Made by a program: the position numbers and the translations under genes
In this document: positions 16,580 to 26,837 of the stretch, piece by piece
Position numbering within the stretch: position 1 is the stretch's first letter
Layout: each line of letters begins with the position of its first letter
Notes under the pieces: model-generated
The model's database searches: none
Seen by the model: the letters and a program-made list of their open reading frames with translations, nothing else
What the model was told of the DNA's origin: nothing
Assembly (NCBI GenBank): GCA_020350825.1
Contig: CP070724.1
Span: 853,765 to 908,502 of the forward strand
DNA from: Thermoplasmatales archaeon
GTDB taxonomy: Archaea > Thermoplasmatota > E2 > DHVEG-1
DNA length: 54,738 bases
Reading direction: 5' to 3'

Positions 16580-18451
16580 TTAGATACCGCCACCTGGATT
16601 TACATTGATAAAAAAGAGAAACATCTTTGCCCCTTGATCTCTGTTATCTGCTGATCCACGCGGTTCTTCAGCGGTCACAAAGATTGTTGTTTGGCCAAAT
16701 CCGAGGATAATATCTGTGCTAATGATTTCATCTCCACCTGGAGGAATGCTTAAAATAGTCCCTGTTGTTTCTTTCCCAAGGAAGATAATTCCACCTTGGA
16801 GGTTAATATTCCAACTAACATCATTGGCATCAGTATCACCATTGTTTCTGACGGGTGCGGTGACTTTGAGGAATCCATCTTTAATCAAACCGATTTCTAA
16901 CACCGGTTTGGCGATATGAATTGTCAGTGGTTCTGACCAGCCGCTTTCACTACCTTTTTCATCCTTAGCCTTTACTTTAATTGAATAATTTCCAGAATCA
17001 TACCAAATATGAGATTCCTCGATTGAAGTGCCTGAGGCGAAGGGACCGAGCCAACCAGTATTGCTGCTGTCTCCCCAGTCAAACCAATAGTAGATTTGTT
17101 CTCCTTCAGGATCGGTTGTGTTACTAGAGAATGAATATTCTTCTAGGATAATCCCCTCACCAGGTCCAACAGGTTTCAGCGGGTCCTCTGGTGCTAGATT
17201 AGTAGGATATAGAGATATTAGGGAGCCGATATTTACTGGATAGTCTCCATATTGTGGATGTTCATTTTGGATATCATGTGTTTTGGCATATAAGTATGCT
17301 TCATCCATAGTAATTCTGCCATCTTGATTATAATCAGCGTCAACTGGTATTCCATAGGCATCTTCTCCCTTAATAGCAGCTGTCCAATGAAACACATATT
17401 CATCATATTCAAGATTATTCATAGCCCATGAAAGTTCATCGTGTCGACAAGCTGATGAGGCCATAACTGGTCCCGGGGGAACTACTACATCATCTAAAAA
17501 TCCTCCAGAATAACATGGCTCAAACGTGCAGATAATCTCACAGTTAGGTAACGCATCCAAAAGAGCGGCAAAATGAGCATCAGTTAGTTCCTCATAATTC
17601 CAAAGATTTTGAACAACATTCCATCCACCAGCACTACTCCCATGATCAGTTGTAAAAATAAACAACTTATCATTCTCTGTTAGGATATTTGCTAGTTCGG
17701 CAAAAACCATATCTACATTTGATAGAATACAGGAATACATAATATCATCGTCTCCATCACCATCCAAATCTGGATCTGAATTAAGGCCATTGGACTGATC
17801 TGGAGCAGGATTTAATCCATCTGAACAAAGAACAATGATATTTTCATCAGGAAAACCATACACATAATTTAAGGTAATGTAAATATTTGATAGATCGTTC
17901 CAATACCTCACATGATTGGAACCTGAACTGTATCCACCATTCATAAGAACTGCATATCGTGAATCAGTTGAACGTTGCGAAAGAGCAGGGATTGCCCCAT
18001 CCGGAATTGGTGCTCGTCTATTTTCCACTGATGTGAGTAATGTCCCGATTGCTGTTTTGATCATTTGATAATCAGCAAAATTGCCTGGAGGGCTCATTGC
18101 ATCCTTAACAATAAATTCCTCTGCGGATTCTGATAGAAATATATATTTCACAGGGTGAAATAAATTCGCTCTTGGATATATGTCGATGTAAATTACGTAT
18201 CCTTTTTCTGGAGTATTCAATATATGTTCTTTGGTGCCAAAAATTTCTTCTCCTTTAGAGATAGGGCCCCAAGCGTAAAGGAGAACTTCATCTATATCAT
18301 ATGAAAGTCGCTCTATGACAAAACGTGCTGCATCTTCAGCGTTTGAAATTGATGAATTTGCAAGTGTCAAATTTGAGCAGGAGACAAAAAGTAGAATAAA
18401 TGTTATTACACACGCTTTCATAATTGTATAAATTTTATTTTTTGTGTTCAT
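16580..18451 (-). CDS. Secreted C13 (legumain-like) cysteine peptidase with PKD and C-terminal PGGGI domain
   Basis: The 623-residue protein starts at ATG 18451 behind AGGAGTGAT; further upstream starts lack a ribosome site. The signal peptide is hydrophobic with a lipobox-like LFVSC. The peptidase domain (about 165-400) carries the C13/caspase-fold dyad: His270 in FTTDHGSSAGG and Cys313 in TFEPCYSGGF, after YAVLMNGG. A dockerin-like acidic segment (DADYNQDGRITMDEA) follows, then a PKD domain and the recurrent domain ending NPGGGI. Legumain relatives cut after Asn or Asp, though specificity is not predictable here. Promoter of the TATACCAAACATTTAAAT type at 18576. Confidence 0.88.
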   Translation of the reverse strand: MNTKNKIYTIMKACVITFILLFVSCSNLTLANSSISNAEDAARFVIERLSYDIDEVLLYAWGPISKGEEIFGTKEHILNTPEKGYVIYIDIYPRANLFHPVKYIFLSESAEEFIVKDAMSPPGNFADYQMIKTAIGTLLTSVENRRAPIPDGAIPALSQRSTDSRYAVLMNGGYSSGSNHVRYWNDLSNIYITLNYVYGFPDENIIVLCSDGLNPAPDQSNGLNSDPDLDGDGDDDIMYSCILSNVDMVFAELANILTENDKLFIFTTDHGSSAGGWNVVQNLWNYEELTDAHFAALLDALPNCEIICTFEPCYSGGFLDDVVVPPGPVMASSACRHDELSWAMNNLEYDEYVFHWTAAIKGEDAYGIPVDADYNQDGRITMDEAYLYAKTHDIQNEHPQYGDYPVNIGSLISLYPTNLAPEDPLKPVGPGEGIILEEYSFSSNTTDPEGEQIYYWFDWGDSSNTGWLGPFASGTSIEESHIWYDSGNYSIKVKAKDEKGSESGWSEPLTIHIAKPVLEIGLIKDGFLKVTAPVRNNGDTDANDVSWNINLQGGIIFLGKETTGTILSIPPGGDEIISTDIILGFGQTTIFVTAEEPRGSADNRDQGAKMFLFFINVNPGGGI

Positions 18452-18575
18452 TATTATCACTCCTAAGAACAATATTTCCATAATCATTATCTCTATTAAT
18501 AGCATTATTGTCAATCGTGAGTTCTTTCTCCTCTATTGTCAAATACATCTGTAGTAGTTATAATTGTATACTCTA

Positions 18576-18601
18576 ATTTAAATGTTTGGTATAAAATAAA
18601 A
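18576..18601 (-). promoter_or_regulatory. Shared secreted-peptidase promoter (TATACCAAACATTTAAAT type)
   Basis: Exact minus-strand copy about 125 nt upstream of the chosen C13 start, implying a leader of roughly 100 nt. Confidence 0.6.
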
Positions 18602-18626
18602 AAAGTGAACAAAAACCTAGTTTATT

Positions 18627-18648
18627 GTACTGATATCATTTCCACAAT
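18627..18648 (-). repeat. Intergenic 3'-end motif copy
   Basis: Plus-strand GTACTGATATCATTTCCACA, about 55-75 nt past the stop of the 1266-residue gene; a T-rich tract (CTCTTTTTTTTATTC on the minus strand) separates them. Confidence 0.55.
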
Positions 18649-18700
18649 TATTCTACGAATTATAATAGAATAAAAAAAAGAGAGAAGAAGATGGTCGGTT

Positions 18701-21700
18701 TTATGGATCTACTGGTCCGGGTGAGGTCCACTCTGGACTGTAGACAATTAGGTTTGGATCACCGTATATACATTGAACAGTTTCAACACCATTGTCTCCA
18801 CTCATGGATGAGACGCCATACATCGAGGTGGGGTCTTTAGTCGTGAAATCTCTGAAGTGGAGCCAGACTTGTTTTGAATATGCTGGACCGACAGGCTCCC
18901 CATGGATAAACACGTCTTTGAAGAATTCTTGATCTTGTAAGCCACCCTCATGTCTATTACCAGTGCCGGCATTTCCATAGTACATAACTGCACCATGGTC
19001 AAGATATACCATTGGGCCGTTAGCATCCGCAGTGGTACAAGACATCCAAAAGATTGCATTGCTTCGTAAATTTTCAAACAGTTCATCGTGGTAGTCAAAG
19101 TGTATGAAATCATAAAGTCCCCCTGGATCTGGATTATACCATGTGTGTCCCTCGCTTCGTGGCATTCTCCAGTTGTCATACTTATATCCACGCCATCCAT
19201 CCCACCAAATCTGATTAGGATAGTTACAGAATTCTGTTAGTTCATATTGTGCTGAGGTACCACTTCCACCAGTTCCATGGCCTGAGTAATACATTGCACT
19301 TGCACCCGCATTCATCCGTTCGAGATGGGCACGCCAGAGCGCATGACCTTCGTAAGTTCGTCCATGGGTACCAAACGATTTTTTATTATTTCTGGTTGAA
19401 TAGATTGTATAAAATTCTCCATCGTTCAACGTCCAGGTATTGCCATCTGGAAAGTTCATCGCTTGTGATGTGACAATATCTCTGTTTGGATTTGCATAGA
19501 TCACAGCAGGATACAGCAAGCTCCGTGCAACCAGTGCAGAGGTGTATGCTGGTGTGAATCCTGGAATGTGACCTGCATATGAGTTATTGCCCATCATGAC
19601 AAAATGTGCTGGGATATAGATATTCTTTCGTGGTGCAACAAAACAGTATCCTTCCTGCCCTTCTAGGTCAAGTCCGTAATCTGCAATCCAGTTATAGATA
19701 CCATCATGTAGTTTTTCGTTCCAGTATCGTTTTGCATCCAATCCAAATGGTGGAAGCTCACCTTGTTCTAGTATCAAGTATTTCAGCATTTGAATCAGGA
19801 GTTGCATTGGAGTTTCTTCTATCGGACTATCATGTATTGGTAAATGCCCACAAGCCCTGGATCCATGATAATAATCACCTTCCCAGAGTCTCCATGTTTC
19901 TATTCGGTCAGCCATTCCAGCAGGATTCACCTTTGTATAGATTGGACCATCCTGTGTTGCATCACCAATTCGGAGAATTGGAGAACCGTGATACGCGCCA
20001 ATATTTGCAGCCTGAGCAAAGTATCCGCTTCCAGAACCGCCATACCTTGACGTTGACTCTCCTTTGGAATACTTAGTTGAGGTAATGGTAATATAGTTTT
20101 CAGAAGCAGGGTAGCCCTTAATGTGATCAATTATTTCCTGCATTGTTTTAAGGTCTGCTTGTGCATCTGGTAATGCACTTTTAACACTGCTACTTATAAT
20201 GTCTCCACGTCCTACAAGTATAATGTTGCTTACACCAAGTGAGGTTAGAGCATTTGCTGTTGCAGTTGGCACGCTATCTTCAGTTACATATAAGAGAGGA
20301 GCATGTTCTAATGAAGCTATTACCGCAGCATTTGCAGCAGATACAGCTGCATCAGCCTTAATCGGATTAGTATAAGTTACTTCAGCTGTTATGTCGTAGG
20401 TTAAGTCAGGACCCTCTGCATTTCTTGGTACAACAATTGCAGTCCACAATCCTTTCTCTGGATGGAGAACCTCAGCGGAAAATTCAGTATGCAGATCTGG
20501 GTTCCAATTCCTCCAAGGACCATATCCACCGGCTCCAGGATCAAAGGAGCAGCCATTCCAGACGTGGATCGGATTAACAGGGCCAGTCCAGTAAGGAATA
20601 TCTGGAGCTCGAAGATGTCCTTTCGGGTCAACCAAGAAGACCAAGAGATCTGAAGGTTCATCAGTTTCAATTTTAACATGAATTGTTGAATCAGAATCTT
20701 TCACCCATATTCTATGTCGATGACCGGCATATTTTGTAATTTCGAAGTTCCAGTCGCCAGAAATAATATCAGCTCCTGCTGCCCAGATGCCCATTCTCGT
20801 TATTGGGTAATAAATATCATATTTGGGGCCATCGCTATCATAGGGGTGTGGCCACCAATCTACTCCCTGGGCTATGTAATGGGGTAGAATCGCTTCGATT
20901 GATGGTTCAGCTCCGCCAGTACCATACAAACTAACGTTTATAGCACACCATTTTTTTCCCAAATTCATTTGATAGCTATACCTATTACCAAGATCTACAA
21001 TTTTTGGGCTGTCATTTGGTATTGTTTCAACTTCAACCTTCCTGGTTAGTTTTTTTGTTTTACTTATTGCTGTTTTAATAGTATCCTCATAACCACTTCC
21101 ATCAACAGCTACAACTGCAAGATCTGATGAAACCCAGTTATTTGTCGCAATTTCAGCAGCTGCTTCAATTGGATCTGCAGGTACTTCATACTCAACGGCA
21201 CTCTTACCATGACTGGTTAGGTAATCATTCCAGTCATCACGGAAGTATTGAGTGGTATCGTCAACAACACCTCGATCCTTCCCAGTTCCATGGTATTCTG
21301 TCTCTGTATTGTCTCCTTCATAGATAATCGGGGCGAGAAATCGTTGTCCACCGTCCAAATAGTTACACGCAGGTATTGATGCTAGATATCCATATTCATC
21401 TCTATTGCTATCAGGATCATTCTCGATAATAAAAGTTTTAGCAATTGGTGTAATATCTGGTTGAGGTATTGGACCTGGTGGAGCAGGAGCACTTGGATCT
21501 ATGGCAAATTCAAGATTATAAGCACCTGAACCATAATTATAATACTTCCACTCAGTTGGCTCTGGTGCATCAACCCATCCTGGAAAGATTTCTATTTTCA
21601 CTCTCCATTCTTCAGGAGATGCAAGAGTAGGAACAGGGTACAAAAGCTCATCATCGTAATAATACTTCTCGTAATACACTAATTCTTCAGCTTCATTGTA

Positions 21701-22501
21701 CAACGAGATATCAAAATCAGATAGATCAGCAGTGTCTTCCATTTCTAGATTAAAATGAATTCCATCTCCCGTATCTACCACAAATTTGTACCAATCATAT
21801 GGGTCATTCATGTCAAGATACCCACTATAGGTATCTGGAGTAATGAGAACAGCATCAGCAAATGTATTACCCGCATCATCACCAGTGTTAGCATCGTTTT
21901 GGTCTGAAAGATTAACATCAAACGAATACTGCCCACTATCTCCACTAGCATAAGTGATCTGCATGTAATAAAAACCAGTATATTCTGCAGTGAAGAATAC
22001 AGACTCCATCACACCGTTACCAACGTTTGAAGAAGAATCTTTCAGAGTTTCTGTATCATCCCAAAGAGCAAGATCAAAATCAGAAGTTCCAGGCGGAGTC
22101 ATAGTAATATCTATATCTTGACCAATACAAACCGAAAAATAGAACCAATCTTCATCACTAGAATCAAGTTTTCCGGTTACCCCTCTCCCTGGTGTATCAT
22201 CAACAAGTTCACCAGGATAAATTGCGTCCGCGCGCGAAAACGAATCGCCAGCATCATTTTTGTGCCCTGCATCATCATTATCGACCAGATTAAGTGGACG
22301 AGGATCTTCATAGTAATATCTCCGATCAAACCAACGAGATCCAGGTTCTTCAGAAAAAGATCTCTCACCATCTCCATACCACTCCTCATTAGAACTATTT
22401 GTTTGATCCATTTCAATAGAGCTTGCTGGTACCAAAAAAGTCGATACCAATAGCAACATAGTTAGAACAACAGCCTCTATTCTTGCTTTTTTATAATTCA
22501 T
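18701..22501 (-). CDS. Giant secreted C25-like peptidase with PPC domains and a CWB2-like region
   Basis: The 1266-residue protein has a signal peptide (1-29), two pre-peptidase C-terminal-like beta domains (about 85-200 and 205-335; DEDWFYFSVCIGQDIDITM, DPYDWYKFVVDTGDGIHF), a Rossmann-like segment (DLAVVAVDGSGYEDTI) and a region resembling cell-wall-binding repeat 2 (VIASLEHAPLLYVTEDSVP, SNIILVGRGDII). The C-terminal third is a caspase-fold peptidase related to C25 gingipains, with His1075 in YYSGHGTGG, Cys1155 in WMSCTTAD and the GDPNLIVY segment that ends C25 catalytic domains here. The PPC domains precede rather than follow the peptidase. No C-terminal tag. TAAAAGGGGGAAAAACATG leader. Confidence 0.82.
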   Translation of the reverse strand: MNYKKARIEAVVLTMLLLVSTFLVPASSIEMDQTNSSNEEWYGDGERSFSEEPGSRWFDRRYYYEDPRPLNLVDNDDAGHKNDAGDSFSRADAIYPGELVDDTPGRGVTGKLDSSDEDWFYFSVCIGQDIDITMTPPGTSDFDLALWDDTETLKDSSSNVGNGVMESVFFTAEYTGFYYMQITYASGDSGQYSFDVNLSDQNDANTGDDAGNTFADAVLITPDTYSGYLDMNDPYDWYKFVVDTGDGIHFNLEMEDTADLSDFDISLYNEAEELVYYEKYYYDDELLYPVPTLASPEEWRVKIEIFPGWVDAPEPTEWKYYNYGSGAYNLEFAIDPSAPAPPGPIPQPDITPIAKTFIIENDPDSNRDEYGYLASIPACNYLDGGQRFLAPIIYEGDNTETEYHGTGKDRGVVDDTTQYFRDDWNDYLTSHGKSAVEYEVPADPIEAAAEIATNNWVSSDLAVVAVDGSGYEDTIKTAISKTKKLTRKVEVETIPNDSPKIVDLGNRYSYQMNLGKKWCAINVSLYGTGGAEPSIEAILPHYIAQGVDWWPHPYDSDGPKYDIYYPITRMGIWAAGADIISGDWNFEITKYAGHRHRIWVKDSDSTIHVKIETDEPSDLLVFLVDPKGHLRAPDIPYWTGPVNPIHVWNGCSFDPGAGGYGPWRNWNPDLHTEFSAEVLHPEKGLWTAIVVPRNAEGPDLTYDITAEVTYTNPIKADAAVSAANAAVIASLEHAPLLYVTEDSVPTATANALTSLGVSNIILVGRGDIISSSVKSALPDAQADLKTMQEIIDHIKGYPASENYITITSTKYSKGESTSRYGGSGSGYFAQAANIGAYHGSPILRIGDATQDGPIYTKVNPAGMADRIETWRLWEGDYYHGSRACGHLPIHDSPIEETPMQLLIQMLKYLILEQGELPPFGLDAKRYWNEKLHDGIYNWIADYGLDLEGQEGYCFVAPRKNIYIPAHFVMMGNNSYAGHIPGFTPAYTSALVARSLLYPAVIYANPNRDIVTSQAMNFPDGNTWTLNDGEFYTIYSTRNNKKSFGTHGRTYEGHALWRAHLERMNAGASAMYYSGHGTGGSGTSAQYELTEFCNYPNQIWWDGWRGYKYDNWRMPRSEGHTWYNPDPGGLYDFIHFDYHDELFENLRSNAIFWMSCTTADANGPMVYLDHGAVMYYGNAGTGNRHEGGLQDQEFFKDVFIHGEPVGPAYSKQVWLHFRDFTTKDPTSMYGVSSMSGDNGVETVQCIYGDPNLIVYSPEWTSPGPVDP

Positions 22502-22580
22502 GTTTTTCCCCCTTTTAATATAAAATTTAATAAAGAAAATATATATAACCTACACTTAAATAATTTTCCCAAAAATTTAT

Positions 22581-22598
22581 TTGCAACATCTGTAACAA
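22581..22598 (-). promoter_or_regulatory. TTGnnACAnnTGTnnCAA dyad operator candidate
   Basis: Plus-strand TTGCAACATCTGTAACAA, about 20 nt upstream of a TATA box (ATTATTTAAG) for the 1266-residue gene. Outer TTG/CAA and inner ACA/TGT are symmetric. Confidence 0.5.
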
Positions 22599-22677
22599 TA
22601 CCAATTATTTACAGGATGAATACAATTATCCGCACTTATACTATGGAAGTGGAGAGAGGATGTTTTTTACCGCTAGA

Positions 22678-24585
22678 TTAACTGGGATATCCGCCGATTT
22701 TTAAACTCGGATCACCAAGGAGTATCCATTGCTGTACAATTTTGCAATCTGTTAAATCATACATTGGAGGAAATTCGTTTAAATAATATATTAGTTCAGT
22801 TGAATGTGTCTCTCCTAGTATATCCTTTCCTTCACTGTAACTTCTGAAGAACTGAATTTCTAAAAATCGTCCGCGTCCTGTATTCCAGTTTTCACCAGCT
22901 ATTCCATAGCCAAGACCTGTATTTGCCATTATTCCAATACAACCACCTCTAGATCTACTTGCCATTGACCACGCCCAACATCTTGGAACCCACTCCTCAT
23001 ACCAAAACTCTCCTAAAGGTCCCCATTCCCGATCAGTGTTGAAATATCCTTTTAAACCATTTTCTAAAATCCCTTTTATAATGTTAAAAAGGCTTGTGTT
23101 GATCTGTGCATTATGACAACCGCCTACAAGTACAATGGGTTGTTTGTCTCCATTTCGTAGTTTGCGCATATCAAAGCAACTTGGGCCTTCTACCCATTCA
23201 TCTTCACTATTTGGTGGATGATTACTCCAAAGAGCTGGATTTCCATGACCTGAAAAATGTACAAATCCACAACCTTTGCTAATTTCATCAATAACGCTTT
23301 GTTTACCTGAAAACTTTCCATTTGATGTCCATAAGAACGAGGATTCAAAACCATCTAGATAGTTGAATGCTGCTTCTGTTGCAAGTTCACCTTCATAATA
23401 TGGGTCGCCAACATCAGGATAGGTATCACCTGCTACCCCAACGAATTTGGTGAACCATTCTTCTCCATATGCTGTGTTTTCATAAGTGATTATTTTATTA
23501 ACCATGGTTTTCACTTCAAAAATATTTTTACACGCTAATCGACCAACATATACCTCAGGATACATATCAAGTATGTCTTTAATTACTCCATCCCATTCGG
23601 CGAAGATATTGTTACTATTGGTATCCCATGATGAGAAATTTCCTTCATCATCATAAATATCTGCAAAATACAGATCACATAAATACGATGATTCGTCACC
23701 TTTAACTAAATGTGAATAACGAACTGGAACCCACCATTTCTCCTCGAAAATTCCGCCTTTTCTTCCTCCTACTAAAAGTACGTATTTGATTCCCCATTCA
23801 TCAAGAGATGATTTTATAAAATATTTCACTTCTTCGGCACAATCTCTTCCCTCTACTGGAAAGTAAACACTATTGTATATGTCATCAAGAGTGACTAACT
23901 TAGTTGTTACATTGTGTTCATTCTTATGATCAATTAGCGGCTGTAGTGACTGAGTAAACTTGGATGGTGCTATAACAACCATTTCGTACTCATCTGTTAA
24001 AACCAAAGGATCGCTAGATAATTCATAGGTTATTTTTATGTGAGCGTTATTGGCATAGTATAACTTTTTCTCCGAAGAGCGGTACTGAATGGGACATAAT
24101 TTTACCGATAAATAGTTAACAATTTTATCGTCATCTCTACCTGCACCAATATTGTAGTTATACTGTTTTTCAGGATACAGCCCCGAATGAGAAATTATAT
24201 CTTTATTTTCCTCTATAATTTTAGAGGGCATCTTTTTATTATAAATATCAGGAATCGGTTCTGTAGCTAGACATATGTTTTTCGACAATATTTTTTCTTT
24301 TATATCTGAAAAATCGACATCGACATTTTTTATTTTTGTTCTAAAAGGAAAAACAAAAACGCGTGTAACAGTTGGTAAAATATAATTTCCTGGTTCCATT
24401 AGATATGAGGTTGCTTCGTTAAGCTTTACTTCAACATAATCATCTAATTCCTTTAATTTTGGATCTGAAAAAGAAATTGATTCTATTTTTTCTAATGTTC
24501 CTTGTTCTATTTCAGGTAAAGCAACAGCCCCCAGTCCACTAAGTACTAAAATTCCTACTACTAATAATGGGAATGTCTTTTTCAT
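22678..24585 (-). CDS. Secreted C25 (gingipain-like) cysteine peptidase
   Basis: A signal peptide (1-22) and a beta-rich propeptide region (about 40-195) precede the two-part C25 catalytic domain (about 200-620). The catalytic pair is present: His447 in FSGHGNPALW and Cys490 in LVGGCHNAQ. DLYFADIYDDEGNF with GRLACKN is the usual strand pattern of the first subdomain. The protein ends LGDPSLKIGGYPS without a sorting tag. C25 enzymes are caspase-fold endopeptidases, classically cutting after Arg or Lys. The first 20 residues are nearly the same as in the next gene. Strong AAGGAGGT leader; shared promoter at 24629. Confidence 0.92.
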   Translation of the reverse strand: MKKTFPLLVVGILVLSGLGAVALPEIEQGTLEKIESISFSDPKLKELDDYVEVKLNEATSYLMEPGNYILPTVTRVFVFPFRTKIKNVDVDFSDIKEKILSKNICLATEPIPDIYNKKMPSKIIEENKDIISHSGLYPEKQYNYNIGAGRDDDKIVNYLSVKLCPIQYRSSEKKLYYANNAHIKITYELSSDPLVLTDEYEMVVIAPSKFTQSLQPLIDHKNEHNVTTKLVTLDDIYNSVYFPVEGRDCAEEVKYFIKSSLDEWGIKYVLLVGGRKGGIFEEKWWVPVRYSHLVKGDESSYLCDLYFADIYDDEGNFSSWDTNSNNIFAEWDGVIKDILDMYPEVYVGRLACKNIFEVKTMVNKIITYENTAYGEEWFTKFVGVAGDTYPDVGDPYYEGELATEAAFNYLDGFESSFLWTSNGKFSGKQSVIDEISKGCGFVHFSGHGNPALWSNHPPNSEDEWVEGPSCFDMRKLRNGDKQPIVLVGGCHNAQINTSLFNIIKGILENGLKGYFNTDREWGPLGEFWYEEWVPRCWAWSMASRSRGGCIGIMANTGLGYGIAGENWNTGRGRFLEIQFFRSYSEGKDILGETHSTELIYYLNEFPPMYDLTDCKIVQQWILLGDPSLKIGGYPS

Positions 24586-24628
24586 GTTTATTTTTACCTC
24601 CTTATATTACTAAATATCTAGTAACTGG

Positions 24629-24654
24629 ATTTAAATGTTTGGTATAAAATAAAA
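24629..24654 (-). promoter_or_regulatory. Shared secreted-peptidase promoter (TATACCAAACATTTAAAT type)
   Basis: Exact copy 44 nt upstream of the C25 gene; TATA-to-start distance leaves a leader of about 20 nt containing AAGGAGGT. Confidence 0.65.
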
Positions 24655-24705
24655 GGAGAAAGATAAGGGAGGGTAGGTTACGTCCCTTTTAATAAATATT
24701 GTTTA

Positions 24706-26601
24706 TCAGAGTTGTAAAAGTAACGTAAATAGCCGCTCAAACAGTGGAAAACGCTCTTTTACTTGTTCCATAAACCGAAGAAAAAATGACGGAAGGTTTA
24801 CAGGAATGCTCTCAGGTTCAAGACCATCTTCTATAGCTAGTGTGGGGTCTCCAAACATTGAAAACTCTAACATTGTTTTATAGTCTTCGATATCTAATTC
24901 GAGTTCGAAAGTGTTGTAATAATCTGAGATACAGTTAGCCCAAACCTGTCCAAGTACCTTGGTGTTGTATAACTCTTCGAAGACTTTTACTTCCATCCAA
25001 CCAATGCATCGCCCTACAAAAGCAGTTCCCCCAGGACCATGGCCTATGCCTGCCTCAGCAAATGTTGCAATACTGCCTCCATTCTTTTTGTTTAGCATTT
25101 TCCAACCAATGCATTTTGATGAATCAGTATATTTATTATTTGAACAGGCGGTAAAGACGACAACAGGAAGTTTTTTGGCATTAGTAAGCCTGTATATGTC
25201 AACGTCAAAATTGAAGAATCCCTCAACTGGTGAAATGATTGTTTTAGGTGGAATCCATGTACTCTCATCATCTGGTGGATGTGTAGCCCAGCTAGCCCAG
25301 CTGCCGTGTCCAGAAAAATCAGCATAATCTACGCAACTTCTGAAACCTTTTCCTATATTACCCTTTGTCATTTGTCCATTAGATCCCCATAAACGTCTGG
25401 TCGTATAACCCGGTAGTTTTTCCAAGACTTTTTCGTTTGCGTATTCTCCCGTGTATACATCGGTACCTGGAAGTGAGTCGCCTCCGATTTGTAAGATTTT
25501 GTTTGTCATCTTATTGTGTTCCTTGTAATTAATTATTTTATTTACTACTGCTTTGACTTCTTTAACGTTGTTACAAGGGAGTTTTCCAAGATAGACATCC
25601 GGATGGACATCTACGTTTGGTTGGTCATCTGGAAACTCAGCATGTTTTCCGTCACTGTCATAATCCCAATTTGAAAAACCACCAGTACTATTATATATAT
25701 CAGCATAGTAAAGATCACTTGGGAAATATTCTTCGTGAGGCGCACTTGGGATCCAAGCGTTTCTCACAGGGAATATTTCTTCATCTTCAACACCAGCGCC
25801 AACAAGAAGAACATAAGTAATGCCCCAACTCTCTTTTGCGTCTTTTATGTAGTATTTGATATCTTCTTGTTCATCAACACCAACAGATGGGATGTCGTCA
25901 AGAGTTACCAGCTTTGTATTTACTGGTGGCTCTAAGCTGTTTTTATGATCGACAAGAGGTTGTAGCGCAGACTCAAACTCTGCAGGTGCAATTATTAAGA
26001 GATCATACTCATCTGGGAAATTAACTGGTTTTTCAGGTGGAGTGTATGTAACATCAATTGTTGCGCTATCAGAATAGTAAATGTTATTCTCTTTTGGATT
26101 ATATTGAATTGGGTAAAGATGCACAGTTAGGTAAATGACGTGTTCTTCATCCTTTAATCCTGCTCCAGTTCTATATCCCCATCGAAGTTCTGGATACACA
26201 TCAATGTCCGAATATGTCACCGTTGTCTCTGGTTCTACATTGTTATTTGAGACATAAACAGTGGAGAATATTTGTAACTTTGGAGAGGGTATAATAGGCT
26301 TTGATACCTCCTGTTCAATAATGTCAGAAAACGAAACATCGACATTATCCACGCGTGTACCAAATGGAAATGTATACACCTTTGTGACTACTGGCAATGT
26401 TGGTTTATCTTTTTCCCAAGAATTAGAAGTTGCTTCTGCTAAACCTATGGTGATGTAATCTTCTTTCTCATCTATTACTGGCTGCGAAAAATAGATTATT
26501 TTAGATTCAAATATTTCTTTCTCATCTTCAGTTCCAGCAACTGCTCCAAGTCCACTTAGGACCAAAATTCCTACTACTAATAATGGTAATGTCTTTTTCA
26601 T
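24706..26601 (-). CDS. Secreted C25 (gingipain-like) cysteine peptidase with amphipathic C-terminal tail
   Basis: Signal peptide 1-22, propeptide-like region about 30-190, C25 catalytic domain about 198-590 with His432 (DFSGHGSWASW) and Cys486 (FTACSNNKY). The domain ends at FGDPTLAIEDG, then a short linker (PESIPVN) and the tail FFLRFMEQVKERFPLFERLF, the longer variant of the amphipathic tail on the Omp28-like proteins. It is closely similar end to end to the gene at 43725-45620. About 75 nt of upstream DNA is also shared with the gene at 22678, pointing to tandem duplication. Promoter at 26645. Confidence 0.92.
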   Translation of the reverse strand: MKKTLPLLVVGILVLSGLGAVAGTEDEKEIFESKIIYFSQPVIDEKEDYITIGLAEATSNSWEKDKPTLPVVTKVYTFPFGTRVDNVDVSFSDIIEQEVSKPIIPSPKLQIFSTVYVSNNNVEPETTVTYSDIDVYPELRWGYRTGAGLKDEEHVIYLTVHLYPIQYNPKENNIYYSDSATIDVTYTPPEKPVNFPDEYDLLIIAPAEFESALQPLVDHKNSLEPPVNTKLVTLDDIPSVGVDEQEDIKYYIKDAKESWGITYVLLVGAGVEDEEIFPVRNAWIPSAPHEEYFPSDLYYADIYNSTGGFSNWDYDSDGKHAEFPDDQPNVDVHPDVYLGKLPCNNVKEVKAVVNKIINYKEHNKMTNKILQIGGDSLPGTDVYTGEYANEKVLEKLPGYTTRRLWGSNGQMTKGNIGKGFRSCVDYADFSGHGSWASWATHPPDDESTWIPPKTIISPVEGFFNFDVDIYRLTNAKKLPVVVFTACSNNKYTDSSKCIGWKMLNKKNGGSIATFAEAGIGHGPGGTAFVGRCIGWMEVKVFEELYNTKVLGQVWANCISDYYNTFELELDIEDYKTMLEFSMFGDPTLAIEDGLEPESIPVNLPSFFLRFMEQVKERFPLFERLFTLLLQL

Positions 26602-26644
26602 GTTTATTTTTACCTCCTTATGTTAGTTAATATATAGTAACTAG

Positions 26645-26670
26645 ATTTAAATGTTTGGTATAAAATAAAA
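26645..26670 (-). promoter_or_regulatory. Shared secreted-peptidase promoter (TATACCAAACATTTAAAT type)
   Basis: Exact copy 44 nt upstream of the C25 gene, same spacing as at 24629. Confidence 0.65.
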
Positions 26671-26783
26671 ACAGGAACAATAATCATAAAAATTCAGTGT
26701 TGGTTAATTGATTTTGCCTGTATAATACTTTGCATGATTTAGGTTTTTTGGGAGCGTAAAAAGGGTTGAAAATCGAGATAAAG

Positions 26784-26794
26784 TTTTATATATC
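26784..26794 (+). promoter_or_regulatory. TATA box for the leader peptide/histidine kinase transcript
   Basis: TTTTATATATC lies about 45 nt upstream of the leader-peptide ATG, with the purine-rich GGGATGAGATGAGAT in between serving as ribosome site. Confidence 0.4.
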
Positions 26795-26837
26795 AAAAAA
26801 GATTTCTTTTAACAGCTTTATGGGATGAGATGAGATA

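Noticed and set aside
19606..20076. 156-codon plus-strand frame
   Set aside because: It lies wholly antisense to the 1266-residue C25-like gene, is rich in His/Leu/Ser in the way of reverse-strand shadows, and has no ribosome site.
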